Shown: positions 20,778 to 32,204 of the stretch, piece by piece
How positions within the stretch are numbered: position 1 is the stretch's first letter
Layout: each line of letters opens with the position of its first letter
Assembly: GCA_963576785.1 (NCBI GenBank)
Contig: OY756151.1
Coordinates: 124,001-188,000, forward strand
DNA length: 64,000 bases
From: Chlorophyllum brunneum
Taxonomy: Eukaryota > Basidiomycota > Agaricomycetes > Agaricales > Agaricaceae
Direction: 5' to 3'
The notes under the pieces: generated by a model
The model's input: only the letters and a program-made list of their open reading frames with translations
Database searches by the model: none
What the model was told of the DNA's origin: nothing
Program-made: the position numbers and the translations under genes

Positions 20778-22874
20778 TTACAAGATATCATCGAAATCAA
20801 GAGAATCATAGTCCTTGTCTTTCACAAAAGTAACAATTTCTACAATGCATGACTGCCTGGGTGCCCTCCCGAGATGAAGCTTAAGAATCTCCGTGTTGGA
20901 AATATCCTGGTAAAAGTCTAGTCCTGGATTAAGCAGTGGACCATTGTATGTCTTGAAGTCCCCGTTGGCTGGATGTAGAAACAATATACGGTTGATACCC
21001 GGATCCAAGTCCGAGCCATGAATTACACGAAGAAGTCCATTATTCCTCCGGCCCTTTCCCAAAACTCAGTCTTTGTTCTTAGAATATGTCTGATGAACAG
21101 CTCACCAAAGTATACAACCAGTGGATAAAACGCAAAAACCCAGCCGACACCTCACGGAGTCCACTAAAATCAAAGGATTCCAACTCAGCCAGCAATCCCG
21201 AAACGCCATCTCCTGTAACGCGACAACACGCTATCCATCCAACGCCAAGGGAAAACCCCGTCAAAGCATCAAGAATATCCCCTTGCTCAAAATGACTCCC
21301 GATCCACTTCAATTCAGGGAACAGAATATGTCGTAAATCTGTGAACGCTCAGAAGTGTGCCGCCGGGAGGATTACTTGTTGACTAACTATGTTGTGCTTG
21401 ACAAACCAGAATTGCTCGTTTATGCCATCGCAATGAATGCACCGCAACATCATAGTGTACAGCCGCTTGATTAATCGTAAAATTTCCAGAACGGCGAGGG
21501 TCTTTAAGAAAATCGCCAAATGAAGCATGATAGAATTGAATGGAAATTTCATGCGCCTGGGTGGATTGTGGTATTTGAAGAACGGAATAAAGGCCTTGCA
21601 AAGATCGGTAGAGAGAATTTCGATCGATACAGAGAAAGTTAGCTAGATTACGAGTTGTGAGAGGGGTTTGAGAATACAAAACAAGAAAGCCGAGGATTCG
21701 TAGTGTGGTTGGGAGGGTCTCTGCAGGGGTATCTGAGAGTATTCGTCGATACAAGAGGTCGAGAGCATGCAGCGGGTTTATAGCTAGTGGTTCGCCAACA
21801 CCACCAAGGAACTTCATACAAATAGCCAGCTGACCAGAAGGATCACCGCGACTCCTATCTCCAACGAATTTGATCAAGGTCTCCGCAAAAGCAAACAGAC
21901 CCGACGAGATAGCAGCAATCTGTCGCAAAAGGGCTTCTGGGGGCCAGTTCGCATCTAGACGATCACTGTACCTCTGCCTGATATCACAAAACGCTTGGTG
22001 AAGATAGCACGAGACATCACGTTGAGCCTCGGTATCATCAATAACCAATTCTTCGCGTTTGCAATAGATGTGAAAGTCGGGTTGGGAAAGAATATATCTA
22101 AAATGCCATTCAAAGCGACTGCAAACCATCCATAGAATTGGACAGCTTGCCGATCGAGCATGTTCGCTAATAAGCTCGATAAACTCACACTGAGCCTCCT
22201 CGTTTTTACATTCATCCAACCCATCCAAAATGATCAACAAAGATTGTTGAACACACGAAGATCCTTGGGCTACCAGAGCCTGGAACGGTTCAACAATAAG
22301 TTGACTGAACTGAGATCGACGATTCTTTTCCAGAATCGTCACATCATCAGCAAGACGTAGCGTAAGAGCGCGCCTGTATTCCGGAAGCTGAACCGCAAGT
22401 TGATAGGCGAGGGTAGCAATGACCAAATCAGGATCATTACGATTGTTCAGTTTCGAAAAGAAGACAGCAGCACCAAGAAGACCCAAAGCTTTAAACTCCT
22501 CAGCAATAGTCTGTGCAACCGCCGTCTTTCCTACTCCAGCAGGTCCCATGATCCAAAGCATTTTCGAATCACGCCGAGGGTTGTAAATCCAATCTCGAAT
22601 TCGGCTCCTCAGAACAAGGCGAGTTTCAGGGTGACATTTCGGTGGAGGGTGACGTGCCGAAGAGTCAACCTCTGCACCAGGCATTCTCTTCCCTGCAAGA
22701 AGTTCCGTTACTACAACATTGAGGGGTAAGTAACGAATAACAGCTAGCTTAGCCAATTAGAAAAGTACCTGTCCTTCCAGATTCGATAATGTGGGATACC
22801 ATGTTTGGGTTATTTATGACGAAATTTTGAGCGTTATTAAAGAAGCTGGGTGCGGTGGGTGGATCAACAGTCAT
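20778..22874 (-). CDS. NACHT-type P-loop NTPase (fungal NLR-like)
   Basis: Probable STAND-class signalling NTPase, a family linked in fungi to non-self recognition and cell death. Proposed exons: 22874-22769, 22710-21403, 21338-21106 and 21053-20778, giving 640 residues. The N-terminus has N-F-V-I-N-N-P-N-M-V, common at the start of agaricomycete NACHT proteins. Walker A is G-P-A-G-V-G-K-T (residues 91-98); Walker B is L-I-I-L-D-G-L-D-E (about 194-202). A winged-helix-like region and an all-helical C-terminus follow; no WD40, ankyrin or TPR repeats were seen. The second intron's donor (GTCAAG) is weak, so residues near 471 are uncertain. Transposon debris flanks its 3' side, and a decayed copy of its last exons lies at 9985-10440. 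Confidence 0.83.
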
Positions 22875-24183
22875 GGGCTCTAGGGAAGTATTAATTAACC
22901 CCTACGATGAACGATCAAGAAGAACGAACCAAGAGAAGGAATCATATGAGAAGGATTCGCTGCATCATCGACGTCGACTACCACACGAGGATCGGTCGAC
23001 GAATATCCCATGCCTTGTGCCAACAAGGAAGCAATCCGTTCAGGACTCTGCTCCTCCTCCATTGATGGCCCCCAACCATGAAAGCGCGTGACGAGAGTCT
23101 TGATAGTTTCAAGCAACATGAGGTAGTGTAGGTCACCGCAAACCGGCAGTGAACAGCCTTTGAGTCATGACATGTTATGCGATGCGATGCTATCATCCTG
23201 ACCAATCTCTGAGCCCATTTAGGTTTGACCATCATAACCCAGGACCACAACAACGATTATTTCTGGCATGAAAGCAGTTCCATGGACTCCAGCTAGTGTT
23301 CCTGTCGAATCGAATTGAGCCCGACGTCTAGTTCGATTCGCTCGGAAATTCAATACTTCGTGTACACTTCGATTGCTCGAAGTGCAGTTCGGTCCCCACT
23401 TCTTTCGAAGTTGACGCCACCAGTTTCAAGCGAAGTAAAAGAATTAACACTTCAGTCTTTGTCATACGTATGCACGAGATGACAACCAAGTCATTGTTCA
23501 TATAACGTCCACAAACCACCAATAAACGCAGTACCTCAAATCACAAAATTCACACCACTCACTCACTCACTCAAACACAAAATGAATATACGCCTGGTAT
23601 AATTTACCTATACCACCACAAAAAAAAAATTACTAACACAAAAAATCTCTGGTTCACCAGAACCGAAAAGAGACCGCCGTCGGGTATGAAACCAAAGCAC
23701 ACCCATTGCGACTACCAACCACCAACCACCAAGAGTGAATGAAACCTCGTCGCCTAAAAACGTCAAGAGCTACAAAGCAACATGAATGGTGGCGTAAAAT
23801 CGGCAACGACGTCATGGTATATCAAAAAAGAAAGGGTAAATAAAAAAAAAGTGGGGGAGTAATCAGAAAACAAGTAGAAGACAAGGCGCAGGTATGAAAT
23901 ATGTATGTTATATAAAGCATAGATATAAGTATAAAACTCTTTTTCAACACGTCACCTATCATCACGAGCGAAATAGTATATCACACAACCGAAAAAGAGA
24001 GAGGAAAGGATATTTACAGAGAGGATGGATAGGAGAGATTCGGAAAAAACGAGTGTCAAAAGAGCGGAAACCAGTCATACTGGTAGGGGAGTGGATAACT
24101 GAGATAGCGGGATGTAGAAGTTTGGATGGAGAACAGAGGACGGGGTAACGCATCATCACGAATCACAACAATAAACTCACTGC
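22875..24183. other. Intergenic region
   Basis: An unassigned minus frame at 22895-23119 (74 residues) could be an exon but has no recognised domain. The right part (23.6-24.18 kb) is AT-rich and probably the 3' UTR of the neighbouring membrane protein. Confidence 0.4.
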
Positions 24184-26027
24184 TCAAGCAGTCCCTCCAT
24201 ACGGATCCTCATCATCTCCAATCTCATATCTAGCACCAGCATAATGTCCGACCGCAACACTTCCTCTTCTTCCATTCCCAGTATTCGTCGGACTCACAAT
24301 ACCACCACCAGTCGCATTAAACAACGGTCGAACATTACCACCGGTATTATTCGGCGACATGGGTAGATGAGCCATCGCAACAGGGGGGGACATGGGCATG
24401 GAAGGTGACATTGGTGATGAAGCAACGGGCATGGGATAGCTGATAGGAGCACGTCCAGCAGACTTCTTCCTCTCAGCATAGGCACGAAGCATGTCGTCAG
24501 GTGACATGACGCTAGCCGGCATAGGCATTGGCATTGGCATCGTTGCCATAACAGGAGACATCATTCTCGGGGGAGGAGACGCGGGTGATGCCGGGACGTG
24601 GGTGTGAGCAGGGGGTGGCGAGGGAAGAAGGAACTCTTCGCCCTGGTCCGTGCGCATCACTGTCAAAGGGGTTACTAAATGCGGAAGAATAGGTTCGGGG
24701 TTGGACGTACTGCTGAGCGCTGGGAGAACGTCTTCCATCTCGTCAGATTTCTTCTGAGTTTGAGCATTGACTGAGGCGTTGGAAGTACTACGAGCACGGG
24801 AGCCAGCAACGATACGAGCACGAATATCTTCCGGAGTGAGTGTAAGGGGTCCTTGAGCCTGTCTTGGGCTTAGCGCCCCATCATCCGCAGAACCATCATC
24901 GCTGGTTGGCGAAGTGACAGCATTAGGTGGGAGAGAAGGGACAGGAGGAATATAATCATGATGATACGCCCTCGTACGACGAGATTCAGTCGAAGGCCTG
25001 GGATCATTGGCAAACGAAACACGAGACTGACGAACACCACCATCCGCAAACGATACTCTCGAAACTCGTTCTCCGCTTGTAGCAAGCGACAACGCAGAAG
25101 CATTAGGATGACGAAGTCCCACGCCAGTCCGCATCTGTGACATCTGTCGAGCGCCAACACCAGCCTGACCAGAAGAATCATCAAACGTCGAACCAGGCCT
25201 AATCCCACCAAATGAAAACGATGACGCCCGATTCCCAGAAACTGCCATCGAATTCCGAATGGCTGCATTCGCTCCTGCAGCGGTGACGGATTTCCAATCG
25301 GTAGAAATTGTTGACATTCGTTTGTCCACCGCGACACTGAACCGTTGAGTCTTTTGCGTGGCTCTCTTGCGTTGCCATCTGATATACGCATACGCGCAAC
25401 CGATAATGAAAAGAAGTGGAATGATGACCGCCGCTGCTGTCTTGCCACTAGACATCCCATGACTGGTTTGTTCAGCGCTAAGCTTCTGGTCCATATTGAT
25501 AACAGGACTCGACGTAATGGAGGTATCAGCAGCAGGGGGGATATTGCCATTAACTGGCTTGGTATAGGTGGCATTGAAAACAGGGCCAGCGGGGAGGCCA
25601 GAAAGGAAAGGAGGTTGACCAGCTTCAACAATTCCAAGCTGAAGATCCATCGAGGTCGTAGAATTCCACCACCTCGGCATAAGATTAACAGTAACCGCAC
25701 CAGACGCAAAATCCACATTTTGCCAAACAGCAACACGGGAACGTTCAGCTGTAGGTGCGTAGAGATAGATATCAGCTTTTTGCGTGTCAAGACAAGTGTT
25801 GTCCCATTTGATATCGAGTGGTTTCAGTGAATCGACAACTTGTTTGTTCGTTGGCGCTTGATAAAATCCACCAGTTTTACAAGCTAGCCAAGGAGAAAAG
25901 GGTATTTTTTTAGTAGTCCTCGATCACACGTATCGATCACACACTTACTGGGGTTAGGATTATTCGCGCGTCGGGTGTGTTTTCTGTGAGCGCCTGCCTT
26001 GCTGATTTGGAATTTTGCAAAGCCCAT
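24184..26027 (-). CDS. Single-pass membrane protein with long cytoplasmic tail
   Basis: Proposed exons 26027-25949 and 25883-24184 give 592 residues. The extracellular part holds paired cysteines (residues 27 and about 56), a D-I-Y-L-Y-A-P strand and a W-W-N-S-T segment, an arrangement I associate with an uncharacterised basidiomycete cell-surface family. One membrane helix, A-A-A-V-I-I-P-L-L-F-I-I-G (about 175-194), is followed by a basic stop-transfer and a 400-residue Ser/Pro/Met-rich tail with repeated R-V-S-F-A and P-M-S-P motifs. No classical signal peptide is visible, so an upstream exon may be missing. The tail's SP and RxxS sites suggest phosphorylation, which is inferred. Confidence 0.72.
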
Positions 26028-26169
26028 TTCTGAAATAAAAAGAGCGGAGGGGGGGGGAGGAAGTAAAGGAAAGGAAAGGCGTTCGTCGTCGTCGCCTGTA
26101 AGCTTTAGCTGATCGAATCCGGGGGTGGGGAGAAAAGAAAAAGAATCGCTTGGCATTAACGACCAAATT

Positions 26170-26534
26170 CCCACACACACAAACCGTGTGAACTTTGATC
26201 AGTTTCACACGATTCCATTTGTATTCATAGGTACATCAAAGATAGCCCAAGAACCCGTCGAGACTGCTTTGTCTACTTCTATGCCTTCGATTCTCCTCCT
26301 GCTACTCGAAACGATCACCGTAAGCTTTCCATATCCACTATACTCATAATACGGTGACCCTTCCGAAACTACCATTGTGGCTGATGATGCCCCATTCCCA
26401 TTCCTATAATAATGCATACGCATAGTGGAACTACCATAATGATATGTCCGTGACATTGGTATTTTTTTTTGAAGGAAGTATGACACTTCCTGATGATGAC
26501 GATGGATAAGTTATAACAGATCGCGTAGAATGAC
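26170..26534 (-). pseudogene. Broken member of the small Tyr/Gly-rich family
   Basis: The sequence aligns along its length with the gene at 27170-27478. The start M-S-F-Y at 26534 survives, but a frameshift soon after changes the frame. Another one-base deletion near 26285 replaces the expected basic tail and G-F-L-G-Y-L end with unrelated residues. Upstream GTGGTGGTAGT-rich sequence is also shared, so the whole unit was duplicated. Confidence 0.75.
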
Positions 26535-27169
26535 ATATTTGATGATTATTGGTGTTTGGTAAAGAGATGAAATTATTTGATGGAATTTAAACCTCGCCGT
26601 GATGGGCCGTTATAAAAAAAATGCCGTGGTAGTGGTAATGGTGGTGGTAGTCGTATCCATGAAGATAGTAACTACTTTAGAGAGTATTTACTACGTTACT
26701 TGCACTTTTGGTTGAGATGATATCTCAAAGCAACGAAAAGGACTTGACTCAATGACGACATTGCTTAAGGGCTAATATGTTAGCTCTTGGTTTTTCGATC
26801 CTCTTCCACTCCTCCACCTATATTGGCATGTTCTGCCTTGGGAGCGTGAGGTTCGTCTTCGACTTGCTGACAGATCCAGTCTCGCCATCTCTACGCGTCA
26901 GGGCGGTGGATGTAAGTCTTCTTACATGTTGTTCTATGGGATATATATCTCTAAACCGTAGCCTAACATGTTCAGGATCAACGACGCTCTTCGCCACGCA
27001 GAGCGCAAACATGTTTTCATCGTCGATGCGCTATGTCGACTTGCAAACGCAGTACGTTGACCGCAGCCCTGATGATATCATCGACTTGGTAAAGCTCGCC
27101 CAGGAAAGAGAAATACATGTAATGAATCGAGCTAGATATTCCGCATTGTTGTATTTATGAAGGAGATCA
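26535..27169. other. Spacer between duplicated units
   Basis: A plus frame at 26777-27160 (127 residues) crosses a possible GTAAGT...TTCAG intron at about 26910-26973. I could not assign a domain, so it is not called as a gene. Confidence 0.35.
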
Positions 27170-27478
27170 TCAAAGATACCCCAAGAATCCACCGAGACCG
27201 CTTCGTCTACTTCTATGCCTTCGATGACTCCTCCTGCTACTCGAAACGATCACCGTAGGTTGTCCATATCCACCGTATCCTCCATACCCATAATACGGTG
27301 ATGCCCCCGAAACTACCATTGGTGGTTGATGATACCCCATTCCCATCCCCATCCCCATAGCTGGATAATAATGCTGAGTAGGCATACGCATAACGGGACT
27401 ATCATAATGATATCTCCGTGACATTGGTATTCCAGCCGAAGATGATGACGATGGATAACTGGTGGCGTAGAATGACAT
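27170..27478 (-). CDS. Small Tyr/Gly-rich protein with basic C-terminus
   Basis: A single-exon gene of 102 residues. Layout: M-S-F-Y start, Ser-rich segment, Arg/Tyr segment, Met-Gly dipeptide run (M-G-M-G-M-G-M-G), Tyr-Gly repeats (Y-G-G-Y-G-G-Y-G), T-V-I-V-S-S-S, then an Arg/His-rich stretch and a terminal G-G-F-L-G-Y-L. No signal peptide or membrane helix is present. The same layout recurs at 26170-26534, 28015-28860 and, loosely, 32702-33361. The function is unknown; low-complexity Tyr/Gly plus Arg is typical of proteins that condense or bind nucleic acid, but that is inference. Confidence 0.7.
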   Translation of the reverse strand: MSFYATSYPSSSSSAGIPMSRRYHYDSPVMRMPTQHYYPAMGMGMGMGYHQPPMVVSGASPYYGYGGYGGYGQPTVIVSSSRRSHRRHRSRRSGLGGFLGYL

Positions 27479-28014
27479 ATTTAGTCGATGTTGGATGAAA
27501 TTAATTGATGGATTTTAAAGTTGGTCGTGATGGGTCGTTAAAAATGTCGTGGTGGTGGTGGTAGTTGTATCGAACAGACCAGCTGTTGAATTGTGGGTGT
27601 CGCCTTATACTTCGGTATTATATACTTTTTTTGTGCACAGCTACTGCCGTTGTCGTGGCGCCCCAAGGTGGGTATCCATGAAGATAGTTACCTGTCTACA
27701 GATTATAGTACTGCATCACTCCCGGTGCGATGGTTTCTAAAACGCGTTCGGTGCGGAAAAGCATTTGATTCGATGACGACATAGTGATGGGCTATGTTGG
27801 AGTCCGAACACAGGGGTTTAATTTACTGACTTGCAATCCAGGCAACAGTCGCACCGAAATTTTTTTTGCCATTCTTCGCTTTCCATCTCTGTTATGTGAT
27901 GGTGGAGTAAATTAATAGCGTGATGTATACTACATAGAGGTATCGTACATGCAGAATGTCATCAACGGTATGGGCGCTTTCAAACCTGGCTCACTCCCTC
28001 TCCGGCTACTGGCC

Positions 28015-28860
28015 TTACAAATATCCCAGGTAACCACCTAGACTGTGCCTTCGACTCCGTCGCCGATGTCGCCTACTTGGTACATGAACCACTATGGGTG
28101 CTGCAGACCCACCAAATCCCCCACCATATCCTCCCCCATATCCTCCTCCTCCATACCCTCCTCCGTATCCTCTATACCCCCCCTGACCATAGTACGGTGA
28201 AGCATAATTCGCTCCAGAAGCCATCATTGCTGGTTGTTGGTATCCTCCTATTCCTGTTCCCATACCTTGTGCCATTCCTGTTCCCATACTTTGTGCCATT
28301 CCCGTTCCCACTCCTGGCGCTATTGTTGTCCCCATCCCTACCCCAGTTCCTACTCCTGGCGCAATCCCTGCTCCTGTTCCCACTCCCGGTGCAACTACTG
28401 TCCCCATTCCTGGCGCCATCGTTGTCCCTACTCCTGGTGCAATTGCAGTGCTCATACCCATTCCCTGCCCCATTCCTCCCATTGGCATCATTGTTCCGGT
28501 CCCTCTCCCAACTCCTGGTCCCGTTCCTTCCACCACCGCCGCCGTCGTTCCTGGCCCTGTCTCAGCCCCTATTCCTGGTCTAATTCCACCTCCCGGGGTC
28601 GCGACCACCCCCGGTCCTGGTCCTGTTTCCACTGCCGCTCCTGGCGCAACAGCTGGTCCCGTCCCCGTCCCCGTCCCCCCCACCATCCCGGCTCCCGTCC
28701 CTACACCCATCTCCGTCCCCACAGCAGGGTTTTGTTGGCTCGGCACACGTACAACAGGGCTTTGATACTGATATGCTGTTGGCATCACTGGTGCAGCAGT
28801 AGTAGAAGGCATGATAATATTTCCGGCAGATGTTGGATAGGTAGTGTTATAGAATGACAT
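28015..28860 (-). CDS. Larger Gly-rich member of the same family
   Basis: A 281-residue single-exon frame. It begins M-S-F-Y and ends R-R-H-S-L-G-G-Y-L-G-Y-L, like the 102-residue neighbour. The middle (about residues 50-210) is a Gly/Thr/Val/Met repeat built on units such as A-P-G-V-G-T-G and G-M-A-Q-G-M-G-T. It is followed by G-G-Y-G-G-G-Y-G repeats and P-I-V-V-H-V-P-S-R-R-H-R-R-R. The extra repeat block explains the greater length. Long open frames on the plus strand here are by-products of the repeat. The function is unknown. Confidence 0.68.
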   Translation of the reverse strand: MSFYNTTYPTSAGNIIMPSTTAAPVMPTAYQYQSPVVRVPSQQNPAVGTEMGVGTGAGMVGGTGTGTGPAVAPGAAVETGPGPGVVATPGGGIRPGIGAETGPGTTAAVVEGTGPGVGRGTGTMMPMGGMGQGMGMSTAIAPGVGTTMAPGMGTVVAPGVGTGAGIAPGVGTGVGMGTTIAPGVGTGMAQSMGTGMAQGMGTGIGGYQQPAMMASGANYASPYYGQGGYRGYGGGYGGGGYGGGYGGGFGGSAAPIVVHVPSRRHRRRSRRHSLGGYLGYL

Positions 28861-29142
28861 GATGCTAGTATAACCGATCAGTGATGTCCCTCATAGTGGT
28901 TAAATATGCCGTGGTGGAGTGAGTGGAGGATATGTGGAGGAAAGCCAAGTTGGAGCTCGAAATTACTCCAGGGATTCGTGTTGCCCCACTAGCACAGGTC
29001 GTCATGCCTTAGATACACATCTATGCAAACAGTTACCACTCTATATAAACATTTACTATGACGTTTACGCTAAAAATGGAGTTGGTGCAGGCAACAGCGG
29101 AAAGCTTTGTATACGCTAACCTTTGCCCAAACATTCATAGAA
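28861..29142. other. Intergenic
   Basis: Holds the promoter of the Gly-rich gene to its left and the end of the F-box gene to its right. No further feature was seen. Confidence 0.4.
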
Positions 29143-30819
29143 TTAGGAATTACCGTCCGCTGTATAGCCATTCTGAACAGCGCGCCAGTCAGCCTGATGC
29201 CAATCCTTCGCATGAGATATCATCTTCACCAACAATCCATCCTCCACAAAAATCCTCAACTTTTCTTCCTTCCTATCCCAATGTGGATAGCCTGCATACT
29301 CCAACACAATTTCCTCCAACTCACGATAGGACTTCTTCCCATCAACAGTCGTCATAGCTGCTCTCGCCATATGGCCCCGCCTTGACCAAAGAAATTTGAG
29401 AATATTTCTAAACGGTGCGAGCTTGAACGGATTTAAACCATTCCACGTGAGGATGGTCAAGGATTTAAGATATGGAAGTGGGTTCGCATGCGAATCGAGC
29501 TCGGGTCGTAGAGTCAAGCAATTGACGATATCGACAAGCGATCCTTTATGTTGAGTAGAGATAACGAGTTCCTTCAACTGGTCTTGCTGTTGGCAAAATG
29601 CATTAAACTGGTCTTTATGATCTTCAAAACTCCTGCCAGTGGGTATCCTCAATTCCAATGCTTCCAACACCTTCATATGAGAGCAGAAATGCAAGAGGGT
29701 GGATCGGATGCCAGGGTGAAAACCATCCATGATGAGCCGGCGAAGGTTAGGAAGTCGAACATGCCGACGAACGAGTGATTCCCAACTAAAGTGAGAAGGG
29801 TTATGATTCGGGGTGCCACGAGTCCATTCCATGATTTCCAGCTTCTCCAACACCCAAACTCCTGGTGTGATGCTCTTTTCCTCGCACCGGTTTTCATTAC
29901 ACTTGTGTGATGGGACCCAAATCACTGACGGGCCCAAGGGAAATCTACACCGCCACTCCACGAGATTCGTGCACTCGAGTAAAAGGCGGATGCATTGATC
30001 CAATGGGACACATACCAAGGTCAAACTTGTTATATGGAGCGATGATAATCCAAGTACAGGTCGTTCGGGGGGTTTGGCGGCATTGTCATCATTGCCAAAC
30101 GGGGGACGACGAATGATAGGTAGAGAATCGTCAGAATCCAAGTTTGCCGTTTGGTATGTTCCGAGTAGAAAGGATGTTGGATTGTCGGTCGTATCGATCC
30201 CACCCGAATTACAGCGACAAGAATGATGAAGGGAGAATTTCCTGAGGTTGGGAAATGTGTTTGGTTGTAATCCACCTAAGCCATGGTAATTCTCCAGCCA
30301 AACGAAATACTTGGATGAGATATAAATTTCGAGGCTGTCCACTCTCTCCGATGAAGCTTCTTCTATCAAGGTGCGAATTATTTCCTTTCGATCGATTTGC
30401 GGGATATCCGCTAATAATTTAGCGTTCAACGTAATCGTCAAAGGAAGACGGGACGAGTTTCGTAAACAGAGTCGCACAACCTCGACCCAATTACTCGTCT
30501 TATTATTGTCGATGGGTTTGAATCTAGGAAGTCCGGCGATGGATATAAAATTCCATAGATGTGGAAGTTCCCACGCAGTGTTCCTCCACAAAGAACACAC
30601 GGATCCGATGGCCAATAGACATCGAATATCAGGATAGGAAGAAGATTGGTGGACAGCGTAATTAAAGATGTGGGAAAGGACATCAGGGTTGAGGGTGTCT
30701 GGTGTTGAAAGAGGCGGTGTATAGCCAGATCCAGTCCTTCCGAAGGACAATCGAATGAGCTTATCGTCTTCTGGTACATTCGTATGGCGCTCCCCGAGAG
30801 GATCTGGGTTCCCTTCCAT
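29143..30819 (-). CDS. F-box protein, single exon
   Basis: Probable substrate adaptor of an SCF ubiquitin ligase. The 558-residue frame starts at ATG 30819. The F-box-like motif is at about residues 40-85: L-N-P-D-V-L-S-H-I-F, then I-G-S-V-C-S-L-W-R-N-T-A-W-E-L-P-H-L-W, the usual agaricomycete form. The remainder alternates short helices with Leu-rich strands (L-P-L-T-I-T-L-N, L-R-R-L-I-M-D-G), consistent with degenerate leucine-rich repeats that bind substrate. It is divergent from the gene at 31081, with about 260 bp between the starts as a shared promoter. There is no intron. Confidence 0.85.
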   Translation of the reverse strand: MEGNPDPLGERHTNVPEDDKLIRLSFGRTGSGYTPPLSTPDTLNPDVLSHIFNYAVHQSSSYPDIRCLLAIGSVCSLWRNTAWELPHLWNFISIAGLPRFKPIDNNKTSNWVEVVRLCLRNSSRLPLTITLNAKLLADIPQIDRKEIIRTLIEEASSERVDSLEIYISSKYFVWLENYHGLGGLQPNTFPNLRKFSLHHSCRCNSGGIDTTDNPTSFLLGTYQTANLDSDDSLPIIRRPPFGNDDNAAKPPERPVLGLSSLHITSLTLVCVPLDQCIRLLLECTNLVEWRCRFPLGPSVIWVPSHKCNENRCEEKSITPGVWVLEKLEIMEWTRGTPNHNPSHFSWESLVRRHVRLPNLRRLIMDGFHPGIRSTLLHFCSHMKVLEALELRIPTGRSFEDHKDQFNAFCQQQDQLKELVISTQHKGSLVDIVNCLTLRPELDSHANPLPYLKSLTILTWNGLNPFKLAPFRNILKFLWSRRGHMARAAMTTVDGKKSYRELEEIVLEYAGYPHWDRKEEKLRIFVEDGLLVKMISHAKDWHQADWRAVQNGYTADGNS

Positions 30820-31080
30820 GCTGGTTATTTGCAGCTTTAGTCAGTGATTTGATGGAAGGCTGCATGAGTAAATCCTTAGGCCTCAGCATATGATGAAAAC
30901 ATGGTAGTCGTAGAGCACTGACCTTTGAGGGCGATAGTACTTGGCCAAATAACCCAACTATGACTCGAGGATAATGCTGTAAGAATAGAATTTGATTATC
31001 ATGATTCCATACACGTGATTCATACAAAAGGCAGTGGTGGAGAATCGCAAAGGCTGTGGCTGTTGTCCCCAACCTCCATC
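30820..31080. promoter_or_regulatory. Divergent promoter region of two F-box genes
   Basis: The 261-bp gap separates two ATGs on opposite strands. No clear TATA box or upstream ORF was identified. A bidirectional role is inferred from layout only. Confidence 0.4.
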
Positions 31081-32204
31081 ATGGCAGAACCTCGTTTTCC
31101 TCTCGAAATTCTCGAGAAATTCGCCTCAAATCTCGATGACAACTACCCGGCACAAGCCCGAATGTGTTTGGTGTCAAAGCCGCTATATATCTTCACGCGA
31201 CCTCACCTCTATCGCTCTTTCAATTCAGCACTAGCCGACCCAGCGCCCAAACGCGGGGGGACACATATTAGATATCTCAAGACAATCATTGAATACCGAT
31301 ATCTCGGCCAGCTTGTCCATGACTATACCCTTATAGTCACTCGACAGAACAGCCCCTGGCCCCGAGACGTGCCCATCGCATTGCTAGCCATGCCCAATCT
31401 CAAAGAATTGACCGTGATCAGACACGATCGCACTGAACAGATGCATGACATTGATTTCTTCACCTACCTCGACAGAATGCCATTCCAGCTCACTTACCTA
31501 AGAATGCATTGGGCTGGTCCTGACAAAGGTCGAATCATGGAGTCAATCATGTTGGCCGCTTTTTTGAAGAAGCAAAAATCGATCGAGACTCTTCACATGT
31601 CCTACCACTCAGCCGTTATCAACGAACTTGATTTACCCAACCTTCGTAAAGCCATCATTGGCTACGATAACTGGGGAAGTGTCCTCCCTGGTCGTCCTAT
31701 TACATCGTTGACAATGGAAGGAGATCTGAAAAGCGCCTACCAATTCTTCAAGCCAATCGTTCCCGGGTCTCCGATAGAGAAAACACTACGCAACCTGAAA
31801 TTTCTGCGCATCGACTCTCTCGTCATGATGGGGTTCGAACTCCACAATCATTTATCGTCGTTGGAAGTTCTCGTCAGTACGGGATTCGAAGTTTGTCAGT
31901 TCTTCAATTTCCCTTCGTTGACTACTCACCATCTCATCAGGACAGTTATCGCCAAATTATGACCGCGTTACCTAAACTCAAGGTCGTATGCCTCCTGAAC
32001 TGCAGGAGCTCGGCGTCGGCAAGGAAAGATGCAGCGAAATGGTTTTTCGCCACTATATCAACCATTACGGACGTTGTGTATAGTGACCCCGTAGCCCTTG
32101 GTGGTGTTCGACTAGGTTATTGTGAGCGATACAGGGATGGCTCTCCAACGCCGGAGATCATGCCTGGCGTCAACTCTTACCTTGAATTAATTCACGTCGA
32201 TTAA
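31081..32204 (+). CDS. F-box-like protein with one intron
   Basis: Exons 31081-31890 and 31941-32204, with a 50-bp GTTTGT...CATCAG intron, join in frame to 357 residues. The start was chosen at M-A-E-P-R-F, from which an F-box-like helix pair follows at once (F-P-L-E-I-L-E-K-F-A, then M-C-L-V-S-K-P-L-Y). The C-terminal part has Leu-rich segments (L-T-Y-L-R-M-H-W, L-R-K-A-I-I-G-Y) as in substrate-binding repeats. The role is inferred as an SCF adaptor; the F-box is weaker than in its divergent neighbour. Confidence 0.75.

Noticed and set aside
23280..23520. Region with repeated TTCG/CGAA motifs considered as a MITE
   Set aside because: No clean terminal inverted repeats or target duplication could be found by eye.
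24870..25790. Minus frame of 306 residues and plus frame of 161 residues over the membrane-protein gene
   Set aside because: Shadow frames; the 592-residue frame has a membrane helix and coherent composition, these do not.
26777..27160. Plus frame of 127 residues as a HET-type domain
   Set aside because: A V-D-A-L-C string recalls the HET motif, but the neighbouring conserved parts are absent.
28077..28857. Plus-strand frames of 105-207 residues across the Gly-rich gene
   Set aside because: They are open only because the coding repeat lacks stops in several phases; no start context or domain supports them.
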